This document shows, piece after piece, positions 1 to 8,000 of a stretch of 29,723 bases of DNA. Below the pieces are notes generated by a model, which had not been told where the DNA came from, did no database searches, and saw only the letters and a list, made by a program, of their open reading frames with translations. Both the position numbers and the translations under genes were made by a program. Each line of letters starts with the position of its first letter. Position 1 is the first letter of the stretch. Source of the DNA: DATDRM01 sp035291705 (GTDB lineage Bacteria; Chloroflexota; Anaerolineae; Anaerolineales; UBA4823); NCBI GenBank assembly GCA_035291705.1, contig DATDRM010000022.1, positions 1-29,723 of the forward strand, in the 5' to 3' direction.

Positions 1-683
1 TGATGCGGCAATTGTGGCAACAAAAAGAGCTGGAGGCGATGATCAATTGCCGCGCCAAAGCCGCCGAATTGAAGCTGAAGGGCGTGAAAATTGTCGCCGC
101 AGACTACACCTTCGACGGGTCGCGCCTGTCTTTTCTATACAGCACAGAGACCGAGGAGAAGATAGACCTGCGGGCGCTGCGCAACGCGATCCAGCGAGTC
201 TACCCGCGCTCCCGAGTCGAGATGCGCCAGATCGGGCCGCGCGATGTGGCCAAGCTGCTGGGCGGGATGGGAGCCTGCGGCCTGGAAAACCGCTGCTGCT
301 CGATGTTTCTGACCGAGTTCAGCCCGATCTCGATCAAGATGGCTAAGGAGCAGGGTATCTCTTTGACACCATCTGAGATCACCGGCATGTGCGGCCGCCT
401 GCGCTGTTGCCTAGTCTACGAGTACGAACAGTATGTCGAAGCCCGCAAGCAACTCCCGAAGCGCGGGAAGCGCGTGGTCACGCCCCAGGGGGAAGGTAAA
501 GTGGTGGATGTTTTTCCCTTGAAAGATACCGCTGTGGTTGAGTTGGATGAGGCCGGTGTGCAGGAATTTGCTCGTCTGGATCTGCAGCCCTGGGATGAGA
601 TTGAAGCTTTGCGGCGGAAATCGGAAGCACCGTGTGATAAACACGAGGGGGGCGACTGCGACTGCGGTAAGCAACCTCAATGA
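1..683 (+). CDS. ricT: PSP1 domain protein, RicT/YaaT-like (5' partial)
   Basis: This is the C-terminal part of a PSP1-family protein. The family includes Bacillus RicT (YaaT), which with RicA and RicF forms an Fe-S complex that promotes RNase Y-dependent mRNA maturation and affects cell-fate decisions. The visible part runs from the ELKLKGVKIV region through a PSP1 core. It has two Cys clusters, CGLENRCC and MCGRLRCC, the conserved cysteines thought to hold iron-sulfur clusters, and a C-terminal beta-rich segment around GEGKVVDVFPL. The Cys/Asp-rich tail (DCDCGK) looks lineage-specific. RicT proteins are usually about 260-280 aa and begin with a beta domain that is missing here, so the first ATG in the window (position 3) is probably internal and the gene starts upstream. 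Its stop overlaps the next start as ATGA, so the two are probably cotranscribed. Family call is strong; the exact role here is inferred. Confidence 0.85.
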   Translation, partial: MRQLWQQKELEAMINCRAKAAELKLKGVKIVAADYTFDGSRLSFLYSTETEEKIDLRALRNAIQRVYPRSRVEMRQIGPRDVAKLLGGMGACGLENRCCSMFLTEFSPISIKMAKEQGISLTPSEITGMCGRLRCCLVYEYEQYVEARKQLPKRGKRVVTPQGEGKVVDVFPLKDTAVVELDEAGVQEFARLDLQPWDEIEALRRKSEAPCDKHEGGDCDCGKQPQ

Positions 684-1411
684 GCGATACAATTCTGCCT
701 GGTCATTGGGAGACCTCACAACATATCCTGGTAGTGCTCGCCCATCCGGACGACCCCGAATTCTTTTGCGGGGCCAGTATCGCCCGCTGGACATCCTGCG
801 GGCATCAGGTTTCATATTGTCTGTTGACCTGCGGCGATAAAGGCACAAAAGACCGCGACTTGCTCCCCGAAGAGCTCTGTTCATTGCGCCAGGCCGAACA
901 GCTGGCTGCGGCTGCGGTGTTGGGAGTGAAGCGAGTGCGCTTCCTGGATTACCCGGATGGTTACCTGGTGGCTGATCTCAAGTTGCGGCGGGACATCACG
1001 CGCCTGATCCGCCAGGAACAGCCTGATGTGCTGGTCACCTGCGACCCGACAAATCTATATGTGCGCGAGACTCTTCTGAACCACCCTGACCACCGCGCGG
1101 CGGGCCAGGCGACGCTGGACGCGGTCTTCCCGGCGGCGCGCGATCATCTCAATTTCGTTGAGCTGTGGCGCGACGAGAATCTGGAACCGCATATCGTGCG
1201 CGAGGTGTGGGTTTCGGCTCCCAAGGAACCAAACATCACCCTGGATGTGAGTGCATACTGGGAGACGAAGATCCGCGCCCTCTTCGAACATAAGAGTCAG
1301 ATCGGCGACCCGCTGGCGCTGGCTGAGCGGATGCGGGCCCGGCGTACGCCGGACACCACGCCGGAGAACCCGCGCTATGAGGAGTACTTCAAACGCTTGG
1401 TACTTGGTTGA
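680..1411 (+). CDS. LmbE/PIG-L family deacetylase
   Basis: This is a 243-aa protein of the LmbE (PIG-L) superfamily, zinc-dependent hydrolases that remove acetyl groups from N-acetylglucosamine-type substrates (as in MshB, BshB and GlcNAc-PI deacetylase). The N-terminal AHPDDPEFFCG motif supplies the metal ligands and the catalytic Asp, and a later HPDHRAAG motif supplies the third ligand and the catalytic His region. Length is typical. The start ATG overlaps the stop of the preceding PSP1 gene, which implies translational coupling. No gene for mycothiol or bacillithiol synthesis lies in the window, so the acetylated substrate cannot be named. A palindromic heptamer array follows the stop immediately. 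Confidence 0.85.
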   Translation: MSDTILPGHWETSQHILVVLAHPDDPEFFCGASIARWTSCGHQVSYCLLTCGDKGTKDRDLLPEELCSLRQAEQLAAAAVLGVKRVRFLDYPDGYLVADLKLRRDITRLIRQEQPDVLVTCDPTNLYVRETLLNHPDHRAAGQATLDAVFPAARDHLNFVELWRDENLEPHIVREVWVSAPKEPNITLDVSAYWETKIRALFEHKSQIGDPLALAERMRARRTPDTTPENPRYEEYFKRLVLG

Positions 1412-1477
1412 AGGATGAAGGCGGGAGGGTGGAGGATGAAGACTCATTTCCTTTTCATCCTTCATCCTTTTATTTTT
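1411..1477 (+). repeat. Palindromic degenerate heptamer array, possible terminator
   Basis: The spacer after the LmbE stop reads as consecutive 7-nt words: GGATGAA at 1413, a GGCGGGA-type word, a GGGTGGA-type word and GGATGAA again at 1434, then the inverted words TCATCCT twice (1453-1466). Because the second half is the inverse of the first, the RNA can fold: AAGGATGAAG (1411-1420) pairs perfectly with CTTCATCCTT (1460-1469), and an inner GGATGAA/TTCATCC pair (1434-1440, 1454-1460) can form. The T-rich tail TTTTATTTTT follows at once, so it may act as an intrinsic terminator between the LmbE and M20 genes. Terminator function is inferred; the repeat structure is read directly. Confidence 0.65.
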
Positions 1478-1493
1478 AGCCTTGGAGATAGAG

Positions 1494-2669
1494 ATGGTTG
1501 ACTACTTGAACGAGGCGTATGCATTATTTGAATATACACGCCAATCGAGGCGGGATTTCCACCGCTACCCGGAGCTGGGATTCCAGGAAGTACGCACGGC
1601 GGGGATCGTGGCGCGTGAGCTGAACCAGTTAGGATTGGAGGTAACTACCGGGGTGGGTAAGACCGGTGTCGTCGCCTTGCTGGAGGGTGCGCGGCCGGGG
1701 CCGGTAGTGCTGTTGCGTTTCGATATGGATGCTTTGCCGATCCAGGAGGAAACCGGGGCCGAATACAGTTCTGAAAGATCAGGTGTGATGCACGCTTGCG
1801 GGCATGATGGGCATACAGCCATCGGGCTGACGGTGGCGCGCATCTTGGAAGCTCAACGCGGATCGCTGGCCGGCATGGTTAAGTTTGTCTTCCAGCCAGC
1901 AGAGGAGGGCCTGGGTGGGGCGCAGGCGATGATCGCCGATGGCGTGCTAGAGAACCCAAAGCCTGACATCTCGCTGGCCTTGCACCTGTGGAACGAAAAG
2001 CCTTCCGGCTGGCTGGGCATCTCGGTGGGGCCGCTGATGGCGGCTGGCGATCTGTTTCAGGTGCGGATCAGCGGGCGCGGCGGGCATGGTGCGGCACCGC
2101 ACCTGGCGATCGACCCGCTTCTGGCGGCGGCGCAGATCATCACCGCCTTGCAGAGTATTGTCGCCCGCAACGTCGCCCCGCTGGAATCGGCGGTGGTATC
2201 GGTAACATCCGTCAAGGGGGGTGAGGCTTTCAATGTGATCCCCTCTACAGTCGAGATGCAGGGCACGATCCGCACCTTCGAGCCGCAGGTGCGCTCTCTG
2301 GTGCTAGAGCGCTTCAACCAGGTTGTGACCGGTGTGGCGCAGGCCATGGGTTGCCAGGCAGAGGTGGCGGTGCGGCCGCTGACACCAGCGGTGGTCAATG
2401 ACGCCGGGGTTGCGCAGCGAATACAGGCCGTGGCGGCGAGGCTCTTGCCAGATAGCCAGGTGGACACTGCCGAGCACACCATGGTCTCGGAGGATATGGC
2501 CGAGATGATGCAAGACATCCCAGGGTGTTACTTCCTGATCGGGTCGGCCAATGCTGGGAAAGGCCTGAACGCTGCTCACCATCACCCGCGCTTCGATTTC
2601 GACGAAGAAGTCTTGCCGCCAGCAGCAGCCTTGATGGCCTCGGCTGCCGCGGAGTTCTTGGGGGGTTAA
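1494..2669 (+). CDS. M20 family amidohydrolase (hippurate hydrolase / N-acyl amino acid amidase type)
   Basis: This is a 391-aa M20D-type metallo-amidohydrolase, related to hippurate hydrolase, IAA-amino acid hydrolase and N-acetyl-diaminopimelate deacetylase; it would cleave N-acyl amino acids in the cytoplasm. Motifs in order are RRDFHRYPELGFQE near the N-terminus, RFDMDALPIQEETG, HACGHDGHTA (metal His), PAEEGLGGA (catalytic and metal Glu), the dimerisation domain around GRGGHGAAPH, and the C-terminal HTMVSEDM and HHHPRFDFDE blocks. I chose the ATG at 1494 because GGAG at 1484-1487 sits 6 nt upstream; the in-frame TTG at 1482 lies before that ribosome binding site. It may be transcribed separately from the LmbE gene, since a terminator-like array lies between them. 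The substrate is unknown. Confidence 0.88.
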   Translation: MVDYLNEAYALFEYTRQSRRDFHRYPELGFQEVRTAGIVARELNQLGLEVTTGVGKTGVVALLEGARPGPVVLLRFDMDALPIQEETGAEYSSERSGVMHACGHDGHTAIGLTVARILEAQRGSLAGMVKFVFQPAEEGLGGAQAMIADGVLENPKPDISLALHLWNEKPSGWLGISVGPLMAAGDLFQVRISGRGGHGAAPHLAIDPLLAAAQIITALQSIVARNVAPLESAVVSVTSVKGGEAFNVIPSTVEMQGTIRTFEPQVRSLVLERFNQVVTGVAQAMGCQAEVAVRPLTPAVVNDAGVAQRIQAVAARLLPDSQVDTAEHTMVSEDMAEMMQDIPGCYFLIGSANAGKGLNAAHHHPRFDFDEEVLPPAAALMASAAAEFLGG

Positions 2670-2689
2670 GATATAGGATGCTATTGATC

Positions 2690-2729
2690 GAAACGTTGGA
2701 AGGTTAGAACGTTGAAACGTTCGAACGTA
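2690..2729. repeat. Octamer tandem array (GAAACGTT words)
   Basis: The spacer between the M20 gene and the glycosyltransferase holds five phased 8-nt units: GAAACGTT (2690), GGAAGGTT (2698), AGAACGTT (2706), GAAACGTT (2714) and CGAACGTA (2722), with a further AACGTT at 2745-2750. The last units create a 12-nt perfect palindrome, ACGTTCGAACGT (2717-2728). It resembles the heptamer arrays elsewhere in the window but with a different word and phase. No function can be assigned. Confidence 0.7.
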
Positions 2730-2751
2730 TCTTAGACATTGAAAAACGTTA

Positions 2752-4242
2752 ATGGACGAACACAGGCCTTGGAGGCTGAATTCAAATTTCTGGCAGCTGG
2801 CAGTACCGCTGGCGTTCCTGCTGATCGTAGTATTTTTCTTCCCCTCCCGCACCAGGTTTGAATTTTCCACCGATGAGGGCATGGAACTTATGAAAGCCAT
2901 GCTGCTGGAGCGCGAGTATTCCCTGTACAGTGAAATATGGAGCGACCAGCCGCCGCTCTTTACACATCTCCTGGCTGGGGTGATCCACTTCTTTGGCTAC
3001 AAAGTTGGCGCAGCCCGTTTCCTGGTCGTGCTGTTGTCGTGTCTCCTGCTTTGGGCGGCCTTTCATTCCATGAGGTTGGTGTGGGGGAGCACGACCGCCC
3101 TGATTGGGGTGCTTTTGATCTTCCTTCTGCCCAAGTATTTGATTCTCAGCGCGGCGGTCATGGCCGGCCTGCCTGGACTCAGCCTCGCAATCTGCTCATT
3201 GCTCGCTCTGACGCTTTGGCATCTGCGCTGCAAGCCGATCTGGTTGGCTCTTTCAGCCATCGCCTTGAGCTTATCCGTGCTGATCAAACTGATCACTGGC
3301 TTTCTGGCCGTGATCTTCGTCCTGGGCATTGTGGCCGGTGAGTATGCCCGCTACAAGGGAGATCTGAACTGGCGCAAGCTGCTTGTTCCCCCTGCGCTTT
3401 GGAGCGCGGTCTTCGCCGGATTCACGCTCCTGGGGGGCCTGCTCCTGGTAGGTCCCGCCAATGTACCCCAACTCCTGGAGACGCATCTCTTCGCCGAGAA
3501 TGTCGAGGGGTTCAGGGATAATGTCGCATTGACCATTAACTGGCATCTCAAAAATGTCATCCCATTGTTGATCCTGGCATTGGTTGGCGCCTTGTTCTCG
3601 CTGCAGGCGAAGCGCTGGCTGGTCTTGTACCCATTGGCGTGGATGGTCGCAGCTTATGGACTGCTCTACTTTCACAGCCCGGTCTGGGACCACCACCAGC
3701 TGTTGGTCACGATCCCGGCCACCATTTTGGCAGCGAGCGCGGTTGTGGAGGCGGCTGGATTGCTGTTGCAGATCATCCGCTCACATCTTCGCCCCAACAC
3801 GAATGGCCTGCTGCGTATCGCGGCCCTGATCAGCTTGGCCGCAACATTCTTCACATTCCGGTATCAGGAACCTATCAGCCTGCTCAGTCCTCTACCGGCA
3901 ATTTCCGCCTCCGATCTTGAGTTGGGCCCAGACAAAGAAGCTTTTTTGCGAAAGATGATCAAGTTTGCCCCCCAGACAGAATGGGTTGTCACCGATCTGC
4001 CGATGTATGCCTTCCGGGCTGGCCTCCCGGTGCCGCCTGAGCTGGCAGTGTTTTCTTTGAAGCGGGTGGAGACAGGCAATCTCGATGAGGTGGAGGTGTT
4101 GGCGATAGTCATCCAATATTTGCCTGAGCAAGTGCTGATCGGGAGGTTCGAATTTCCGGCGTTGGAAAAATACCTGGCCGAGAATTACCGCCTGATCGAA
4201 ATAAAAGACAAGGTTAAGCTTTATGTGAGGAACGACCTGTAG
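2752..4242 (+). CDS. GT-C fold membrane glycosyltransferase (PMT_2 / ArnT-like)
   Basis: This is a 496-aa polytopic membrane protein with the signature of the PMT_2/ArnT-like glycosyltransferases, which move a sugar from a polyprenyl-phosphate donor to an acceptor on the outer face of the membrane. After a first membrane helix (about residues 15-30) comes the first external loop with the acidic catalytic motif DEG (about residues 41-43) and EIWSDQPPLFT, the typical WSDQPPL block. About ten more hydrophobic helices follow up to residue 375, then a roughly 120-residue soluble C-terminal domain. No Shine-Dalgarno sequence is evident before the ATG at 2752. The gene stands alone after an octamer array, and no cell-envelope gene cluster surrounds it, so acceptor and donor are unknown. 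Confidence 0.8.
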   Translation: MDEHRPWRLNSNFWQLAVPLAFLLIVVFFFPSRTRFEFSTDEGMELMKAMLLEREYSLYSEIWSDQPPLFTHLLAGVIHFFGYKVGAARFLVVLLSCLLLWAAFHSMRLVWGSTTALIGVLLIFLLPKYLILSAAVMAGLPGLSLAICSLLALTLWHLRCKPIWLALSAIALSLSVLIKLITGFLAVIFVLGIVAGEYARYKGDLNWRKLLVPPALWSAVFAGFTLLGGLLLVGPANVPQLLETHLFAENVEGFRDNVALTINWHLKNVIPLLILALVGALFSLQAKRWLVLYPLAWMVAAYGLLYFHSPVWDHHQLLVTIPATILAASAVVEAAGLLLQIIRSHLRPNTNGLLRIAALISLAATFFTFRYQEPISLLSPLPAISASDLELGPDKEAFLRKMIKFAPQTEWVVTDLPMYAFRAGLPVPPELAVFSLKRVETGNLDEVEVLAIVIQYLPEQVLIGRFEFPALEKYLAENYRLIEIKDKVKLYVRNDL

Positions 4243-4291
4243 GGGGATCCATAGATCATCGGGAAGCCAGACCGTTGATATCATCGCTATC

Positions 4292-4320
4292 TTGACAGAA
4301 AAGGGGAGGGGTGATAAAAT
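4292..4320 (+). promoter_or_regulatory. Sigma-70-type promoter for the gntR-korAB operon
   Basis: A perfect -35 hexamer TTGACA (4292-4297) is followed by a 17-nt spacer and a -10 hexamer TAAAAT (4315-4320). This is the best promoter match I saw in the window. It lies 54 nt upstream of the regulator ATG at 4375. Confidence 0.75.
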
Positions 4321-4321
4321 T

Positions 4322-4337
4322 TTATTCGTCCGAATAA
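4322..4337. promoter_or_regulatory. Perfect inverted repeat, probable operator of the GntR/FCD regulator
   Basis: TTATTCG-TC-CGAATAA is a perfect 7-2-7 inverted repeat starting 2 nt after the -10 hexamer, so it covers the expected transcription start. GntR/FCD repressors bind short palindromes of this size and often repress their own gene, so autorepression is the simplest reading. The sequence differs from the common TGGTNNNACCA consensus of FadR-like proteins, so the assignment rests on position and symmetry. Confidence 0.6.
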
Positions 4338-4374
4338 TCAGATTAATCCTATTTATATTTGGAACACTACGATA

Positions 4375-5091
4375 ATGGCACGGAAACAACTTTCTTCTGA
4401 GTTCCTGGATTACCTGGCGGCGAGTCCTACCGAGGGGGAACGTGCCTCTCGCCTGCCATCGCTCGGCGAGCTAAGCCAGGAATTACAGGTGAGCGTATCC
4501 ACCTTGCGCGAGCAGATGGAGGTAGCCCGGGCCTTAGGTTTTGTGGAAGCCAGACCGCGCACCGGCATCCGCCGCCTTCCGTACACCTTTTTACCAGCTG
4601 TCAGGCAGAGCCTGGCTTATGCTATCACCCTAGATCAGGAATATTTTCACAAATTTGCTGACCTGCGCCGGAATGTCGAAACCTGTTACTGGTACCAGGC
4701 CGTCGGGCTGCTCACGCGACAGGATCACGAGACTCTGCGCGCTTTAATGGGGCGCGCCTGGGAGCAGCTGCGCGGCACACAGATCCACATCCCGCATGTT
4801 GAGCATCGCGAACTGCACCTTACCATCTACCGGCGACTAGACAACCCGTTTGTGACTGGCATTCTGGAAGCTTTTTGGGAGGCTTATGAAGCGGTTGGTC
4901 TGAATTTATACGCGGATTATTCTTACCTGGAAGAAGTTTGGGGTTACCACCAGCGCATGGTGGATGCCATCTGTAAGGGAGATTTGGAGGCGGGCTACAA
5001 TGCATTATTGGTGCATACCGATCTGCTTCGCCACCGCGCCGTGGCAGGCGAGAATGGTGTGACTGTGATCATGCACGATAAGGAGCTTTGA
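4375..5091 (+). CDS. GntR family transcriptional regulator with FCD domain
   Basis: This is a 238-aa FadR-type regulator. Residues about 10-70 form a winged helix-turn-helix with the typical LPSLGELSQELQVSVSTLREQ recognition region and the wing (FVEARPRTGIRRLP). The C-terminal all-helical FCD domain carries the histidines usual for metal/ligand binding, in EHRELHLTIY, WGYHQRMVDAI and LLVHTDLLRHR. FCD proteins sense organic acids or acyl-CoA compounds. The next gene, korA, starts 3 nt after the stop and its Shine-Dalgarno AAGGAG lies inside this gene, so it is cotranscribed with, and probably controls, the oxidoreductase. A 2-oxoacid or related metabolite as inducer is inference. The first regulator helix is shorter than usual. 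Confidence 0.85.
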   Translation: MARKQLSSEFLDYLAASPTEGERASRLPSLGELSQELQVSVSTLREQMEVARALGFVEARPRTGIRRLPYTFLPAVRQSLAYAITLDQEYFHKFADLRRNVETCYWYQAVGLLTRQDHETLRALMGRAWEQLRGTQIHIPHVEHRELHLTIYRRLDNPFVTGILEAFWEAYEAVGLNLYADYSYLEEVWGYHQRMVDAICKGDLEAGYNALLVHTDLLRHRAVAGENGVTVIMHDKEL

Positions 5092-5094
5092 TCG

Positions 5095-6954
5095 ATGACA
5101 ACTGCGCAGCCAATCATTGAAATTGAACCGTCTACACGGCTTGGGTCTATCGTGAACGATTTTTCGATCACTGTCGGCACGCCCAATGGCTCGGGCAGCC
5201 AGACATCCAACCTGACGATCTTGCGCGCCTTGTTTAAAATGGGGGTCCCGGTCTCAGGCAAGAACCTGTTCCCCTCAAATATCCAGGGCTTGCCTACCTG
5301 GTACACCATCCGCGTGAATAGAGATGGATTCCTGGCGCGGCGTGATGAGCACGAGATCGTGGTAGCCATGAACCCGGATTCTTTCACGCAAGATCTGTCG
5401 AAAGTACAACCGGGAGGCGCATTCTTCTACAGCGATGACATCCGTCTACCGATCACCCGCGATGATGTGGTCTTATATCCCATGCCGGTCAAGCAACTGG
5501 TCAAGGAGACAGATGTTTCGCCCAACCTGAAGAATTACATCGCCAACATGGTCTATGTTGGCGTAGTGGCGGAAATGTTGGGCATCGACCTGGACAAGAT
5601 ATATCAGGCCCTGGAGTTCCACTTCAAAGGCAAGCAAAAGCCGATTGAAATGAACTTTAATCTGGTGCAAAAAGCGGCCAACTGGGCTGCCGATCACCTC
5701 GAGAAACGCGACCCCTACCGGATCGAAGCGATGGATGCCACGCGGGGATACATTATGGCGGACGGCAACACGGCAGCCGCTCTGGGTGCTATCTATGGTG
5801 GCGTGCAGTTTGCTGCCTGGTACCCGATCACCCCTGCCACCAGCCTGGCGGAAGCACTCACTGAATACTTACCAACATTGCGTAAAGAACCGGAGACGGG
5901 TAAGAACACCTATGCAGTCGTCCAGGCTGAAGATGAGCTGGCAGCGATCGGCATGGCGGTCGGCGCCGGTTGGGCTGGCCTGCGCGCAATGACCTCTACC
6001 TCTGGGCCGGGACTCAGCTTGATGGTCGAGTATGTCGGTCTGGCTTATTACGCTGAGGTGCCGGTGGTGATTTGGGACGTTCAGCGCGTGGGACCCAGCA
6101 CGGGCCTTCCCACTCGCACCTCCCAAGCTGACCTGACCATGGTGTATTTCATGGGGCACGGAGATACGGAGAACGTTATCCTCTTGCCTGGTTCAGCAAA
6201 AGAGTGCTTCGAGTTTGGCTGGCGCGCCTTCGACCTCGCCGAACGGTTACAGATGCCGATCCTGGTGTTGAGCGACCTGGACATCGGTATGAACCAGTGG
6301 ATGACCCAGCCATTTGAATACCCCGCTGAACCGATGGACCGCGGCAAAGTCCTCTGGGAAAAGGACCTGGAGCAGCTGGATGGCAAGTGGGCACGTTACA
6401 AGGATGTCGACGGCGATGGGATCACATACCGGACGATCCCAGGTAATCGCTATCCGAGCAGCGCCTGGTTCGCACGCGGCACTGGTCATGATGAATTCGC
6501 CCGTTATTCCGAAGGCGCGGCAGAGTACGAACGCAACATGCTGCGCCTGCGTAAGAAATTCGAAACGGCGCGCGAGTACGTACCAAAACCGGTCATTGAG
6601 ACAGTGGAGGCGGCAGACATCGGAGTCGTTGCATTCGGTTCGACGGAATCAGCCGTCCAGGAGGCGCGCTACCACCTGGCGCAGGCCGGTATCAAGGCAG
6701 ATTTTATGCGCATCCGTGCCATACCGTTTACGCAAGAGGTGACCGATTTCGTGCGCGACCATGAAAAAGTCTACGTAGTCGAGATGAACCGTGACGGTCA
6801 GCTGCACCAGCTCCTGTCACTGGAGTATTCCGCTCAATGCGTGAAATTGATCTCGCTGGCCCACCTGGATGGCCTGCCATTGACAGCACGCTGGATTGAA
6901 GAGGCGATCAAGGCTAAAGAGGCGGCTAATAAGCCGGCCAAGGAGGTAAGATAA
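5095..6954 (+). CDS. korA: 2-oxoacid:ferredoxin oxidoreductase, fused gamma-alpha subunit
   Basis: This 619-aa protein is the large subunit of a CoA-dependent 2-oxoacid:ferredoxin oxidoreductase (2-oxoglutarate or related acid + CoA + oxidised ferredoxin to acyl-CoA + CO2). Residues about 20-195 are the gamma domain (GTPNGSGSQTSN, GLPTWYTIRVN). The pyrimidine-binding alpha domain follows (YPITPATSLAEAL, EDELAAIGMAVGAGWAG, TSTSGPGLSLM). The C-terminal transketolase-like domain includes IGVVAFGSTESAVQEA and VYVVEMNRDGQL. It carries no ferredoxin-type Cys cluster. The length fits fused gamma-alpha subunits of the Kor class. It lies 2 nt before korB, completing a two-subunit enzyme. Substrate choice among 2-oxoglutarate, pyruvate and branched-chain acids cannot be read with certainty. 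Confidence 0.88.
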   Translation: MTTAQPIIEIEPSTRLGSIVNDFSITVGTPNGSGSQTSNLTILRALFKMGVPVSGKNLFPSNIQGLPTWYTIRVNRDGFLARRDEHEIVVAMNPDSFTQDLSKVQPGGAFFYSDDIRLPITRDDVVLYPMPVKQLVKETDVSPNLKNYIANMVYVGVVAEMLGIDLDKIYQALEFHFKGKQKPIEMNFNLVQKAANWAADHLEKRDPYRIEAMDATRGYIMADGNTAAALGAIYGGVQFAAWYPITPATSLAEALTEYLPTLRKEPETGKNTYAVVQAEDELAAIGMAVGAGWAGLRAMTSTSGPGLSLMVEYVGLAYYAEVPVVIWDVQRVGPSTGLPTRTSQADLTMVYFMGHGDTENVILLPGSAKECFEFGWRAFDLAERLQMPILVLSDLDIGMNQWMTQPFEYPAEPMDRGKVLWEKDLEQLDGKWARYKDVDGDGITYRTIPGNRYPSSAWFARGTGHDEFARYSEGAAEYERNMLRLRKKFETAREYVPKPVIETVEAADIGVVAFGSTESAVQEARYHLAQAGIKADFMRIRAIPFTQEVTDFVRDHEKVYVVEMNRDGQLHQLLSLEYSAQCVKLISLAHLDGLPLTARWIEEAIKAKEAANKPAKEVR

Positions 6955-6956
6955 CC

Positions 6957-8000
6957 ATGGTTGACCAGGCGACTCATCCCAAAGTGCAAGTCAATCTGAT
7001 TGGTTTAGAAAAGGCGGATTACCGCGGTCAACCGAGCACCCTATGTCAGGGCTGCGGGCATAACTCGATCTCCAGCCAGATCATCGCCGCCTGCTATGAA
7101 CTCAATATCCACCCCGAATCCCTGCTGAAGTTTAGCGGGATCGGCTGCTCGAGCAAAAGCCCGGCCTACTTCCTGGGACGATCTTTTGGTTTTAATGGTC
7201 TGCATGGACGGATGCCCTCCCTGGCCACAGGATCCATGTTTGGTGACCATACCCTGGTTAGCCTGGGAGTGAGCGGGGATGGCGATACGGCCAGCATTGG
7301 CATGGGGCAGTTCAAGCATGTCATGCGTCGCAACCTGCCCCTGGTCTATATCATTGAAAACAACGGGGTGTATGGCCTGACCAAAGGCCAGTTCTCCGCC
7401 ACGGCTGAGACCGGCTTGACGCTCAAGGGCTATGGCACGAACCCGTACATGCCGGTGGATATCGCCTGGGAGGCGGTGGTCGGAAACGCCACCTTCGTCG
7501 CCCGATCCTTCGCCGGGGATCCCAAGCAGGTGAAGGAATTGATCAAAGCTGCCCTCAGTCATCGTGGCATTGCCGTGTTGGATATCATCAGCCCTTGTGT
7601 GACCTTCAATAACACCGACACCTCCATGCACTCATACGCCTGGGGCAAGGATCACGAAGTGGCTTTACATGAGCTGTCCTACGTGCCGCCGATGGAAGAA
7701 ATCCTGGTGGAGTATGAAGAAGGGGAAACGATCGATGTCACCATGCACGATGGTTCGACGGTTGTATTGAAGAAATTGGGCCGCGAGCATAATCCGACCG
7801 ACCGCAGCCGGGCGATGGCGATCCTTGAAGAGGCGAACGCTAAAAATCTGCTCCTTACCGGATTGATTTATATCGACACCGATCAACCCTCGTTGCTCGA
7901 CATCTATAATCTGACGGAAACCCCACTCAACCGTTTGAAAGAGAACCAGATCCGCCCGCCGCGCGAGACGATCGAAAAAGTCAACGCGATGATGTTCTAA
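6957..8000 (+). CDS. korB: 2-oxoacid:ferredoxin oxidoreductase, beta (thiamine diphosphate) subunit
   Basis: This 347-aa beta subunit pairs with the preceding gamma-alpha protein. It shows the CQGCGH motif near the N-terminus, GIGCSSKSP, and a later SPCVTFNN cysteine, together giving the usual Cys set for one [4Fe-4S] cluster. The thiamine diphosphate motif GDGDTASIG...ENNGVYGLTKGQ is complete. The length matches other KorB proteins of about 290-350 aa. The C-terminal part (MEEILVEYEEGETIDVTMHDGS) is the usual extension of longer members. Enzymes of this class are typically oxygen-sensitive and supply low-potential electrons to ferredoxin. The end of the gene overlaps the convergent ribokinase gene by 20 nt. 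Confidence 0.9.
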   Translation: MVDQATHPKVQVNLIGLEKADYRGQPSTLCQGCGHNSISSQIIAACYELNIHPESLLKFSGIGCSSKSPAYFLGRSFGFNGLHGRMPSLATGSMFGDHTLVSLGVSGDGDTASIGMGQFKHVMRRNLPLVYIIENNGVYGLTKGQFSATAETGLTLKGYGTNPYMPVDIAWEAVVGNATFVARSFAGDPKQVKELIKAALSHRGIAVLDIISPCVTFNNTDTSMHSYAWGKDHEVALHELSYVPPMEEILVEYEEGETIDVTMHDGSTVVLKKLGREHNPTDRSRAMAILEEANAKNLLLTGLIYIDTDQPSLLDIYNLTETPLNRLKENQIRPPRETIEKVNAMMF

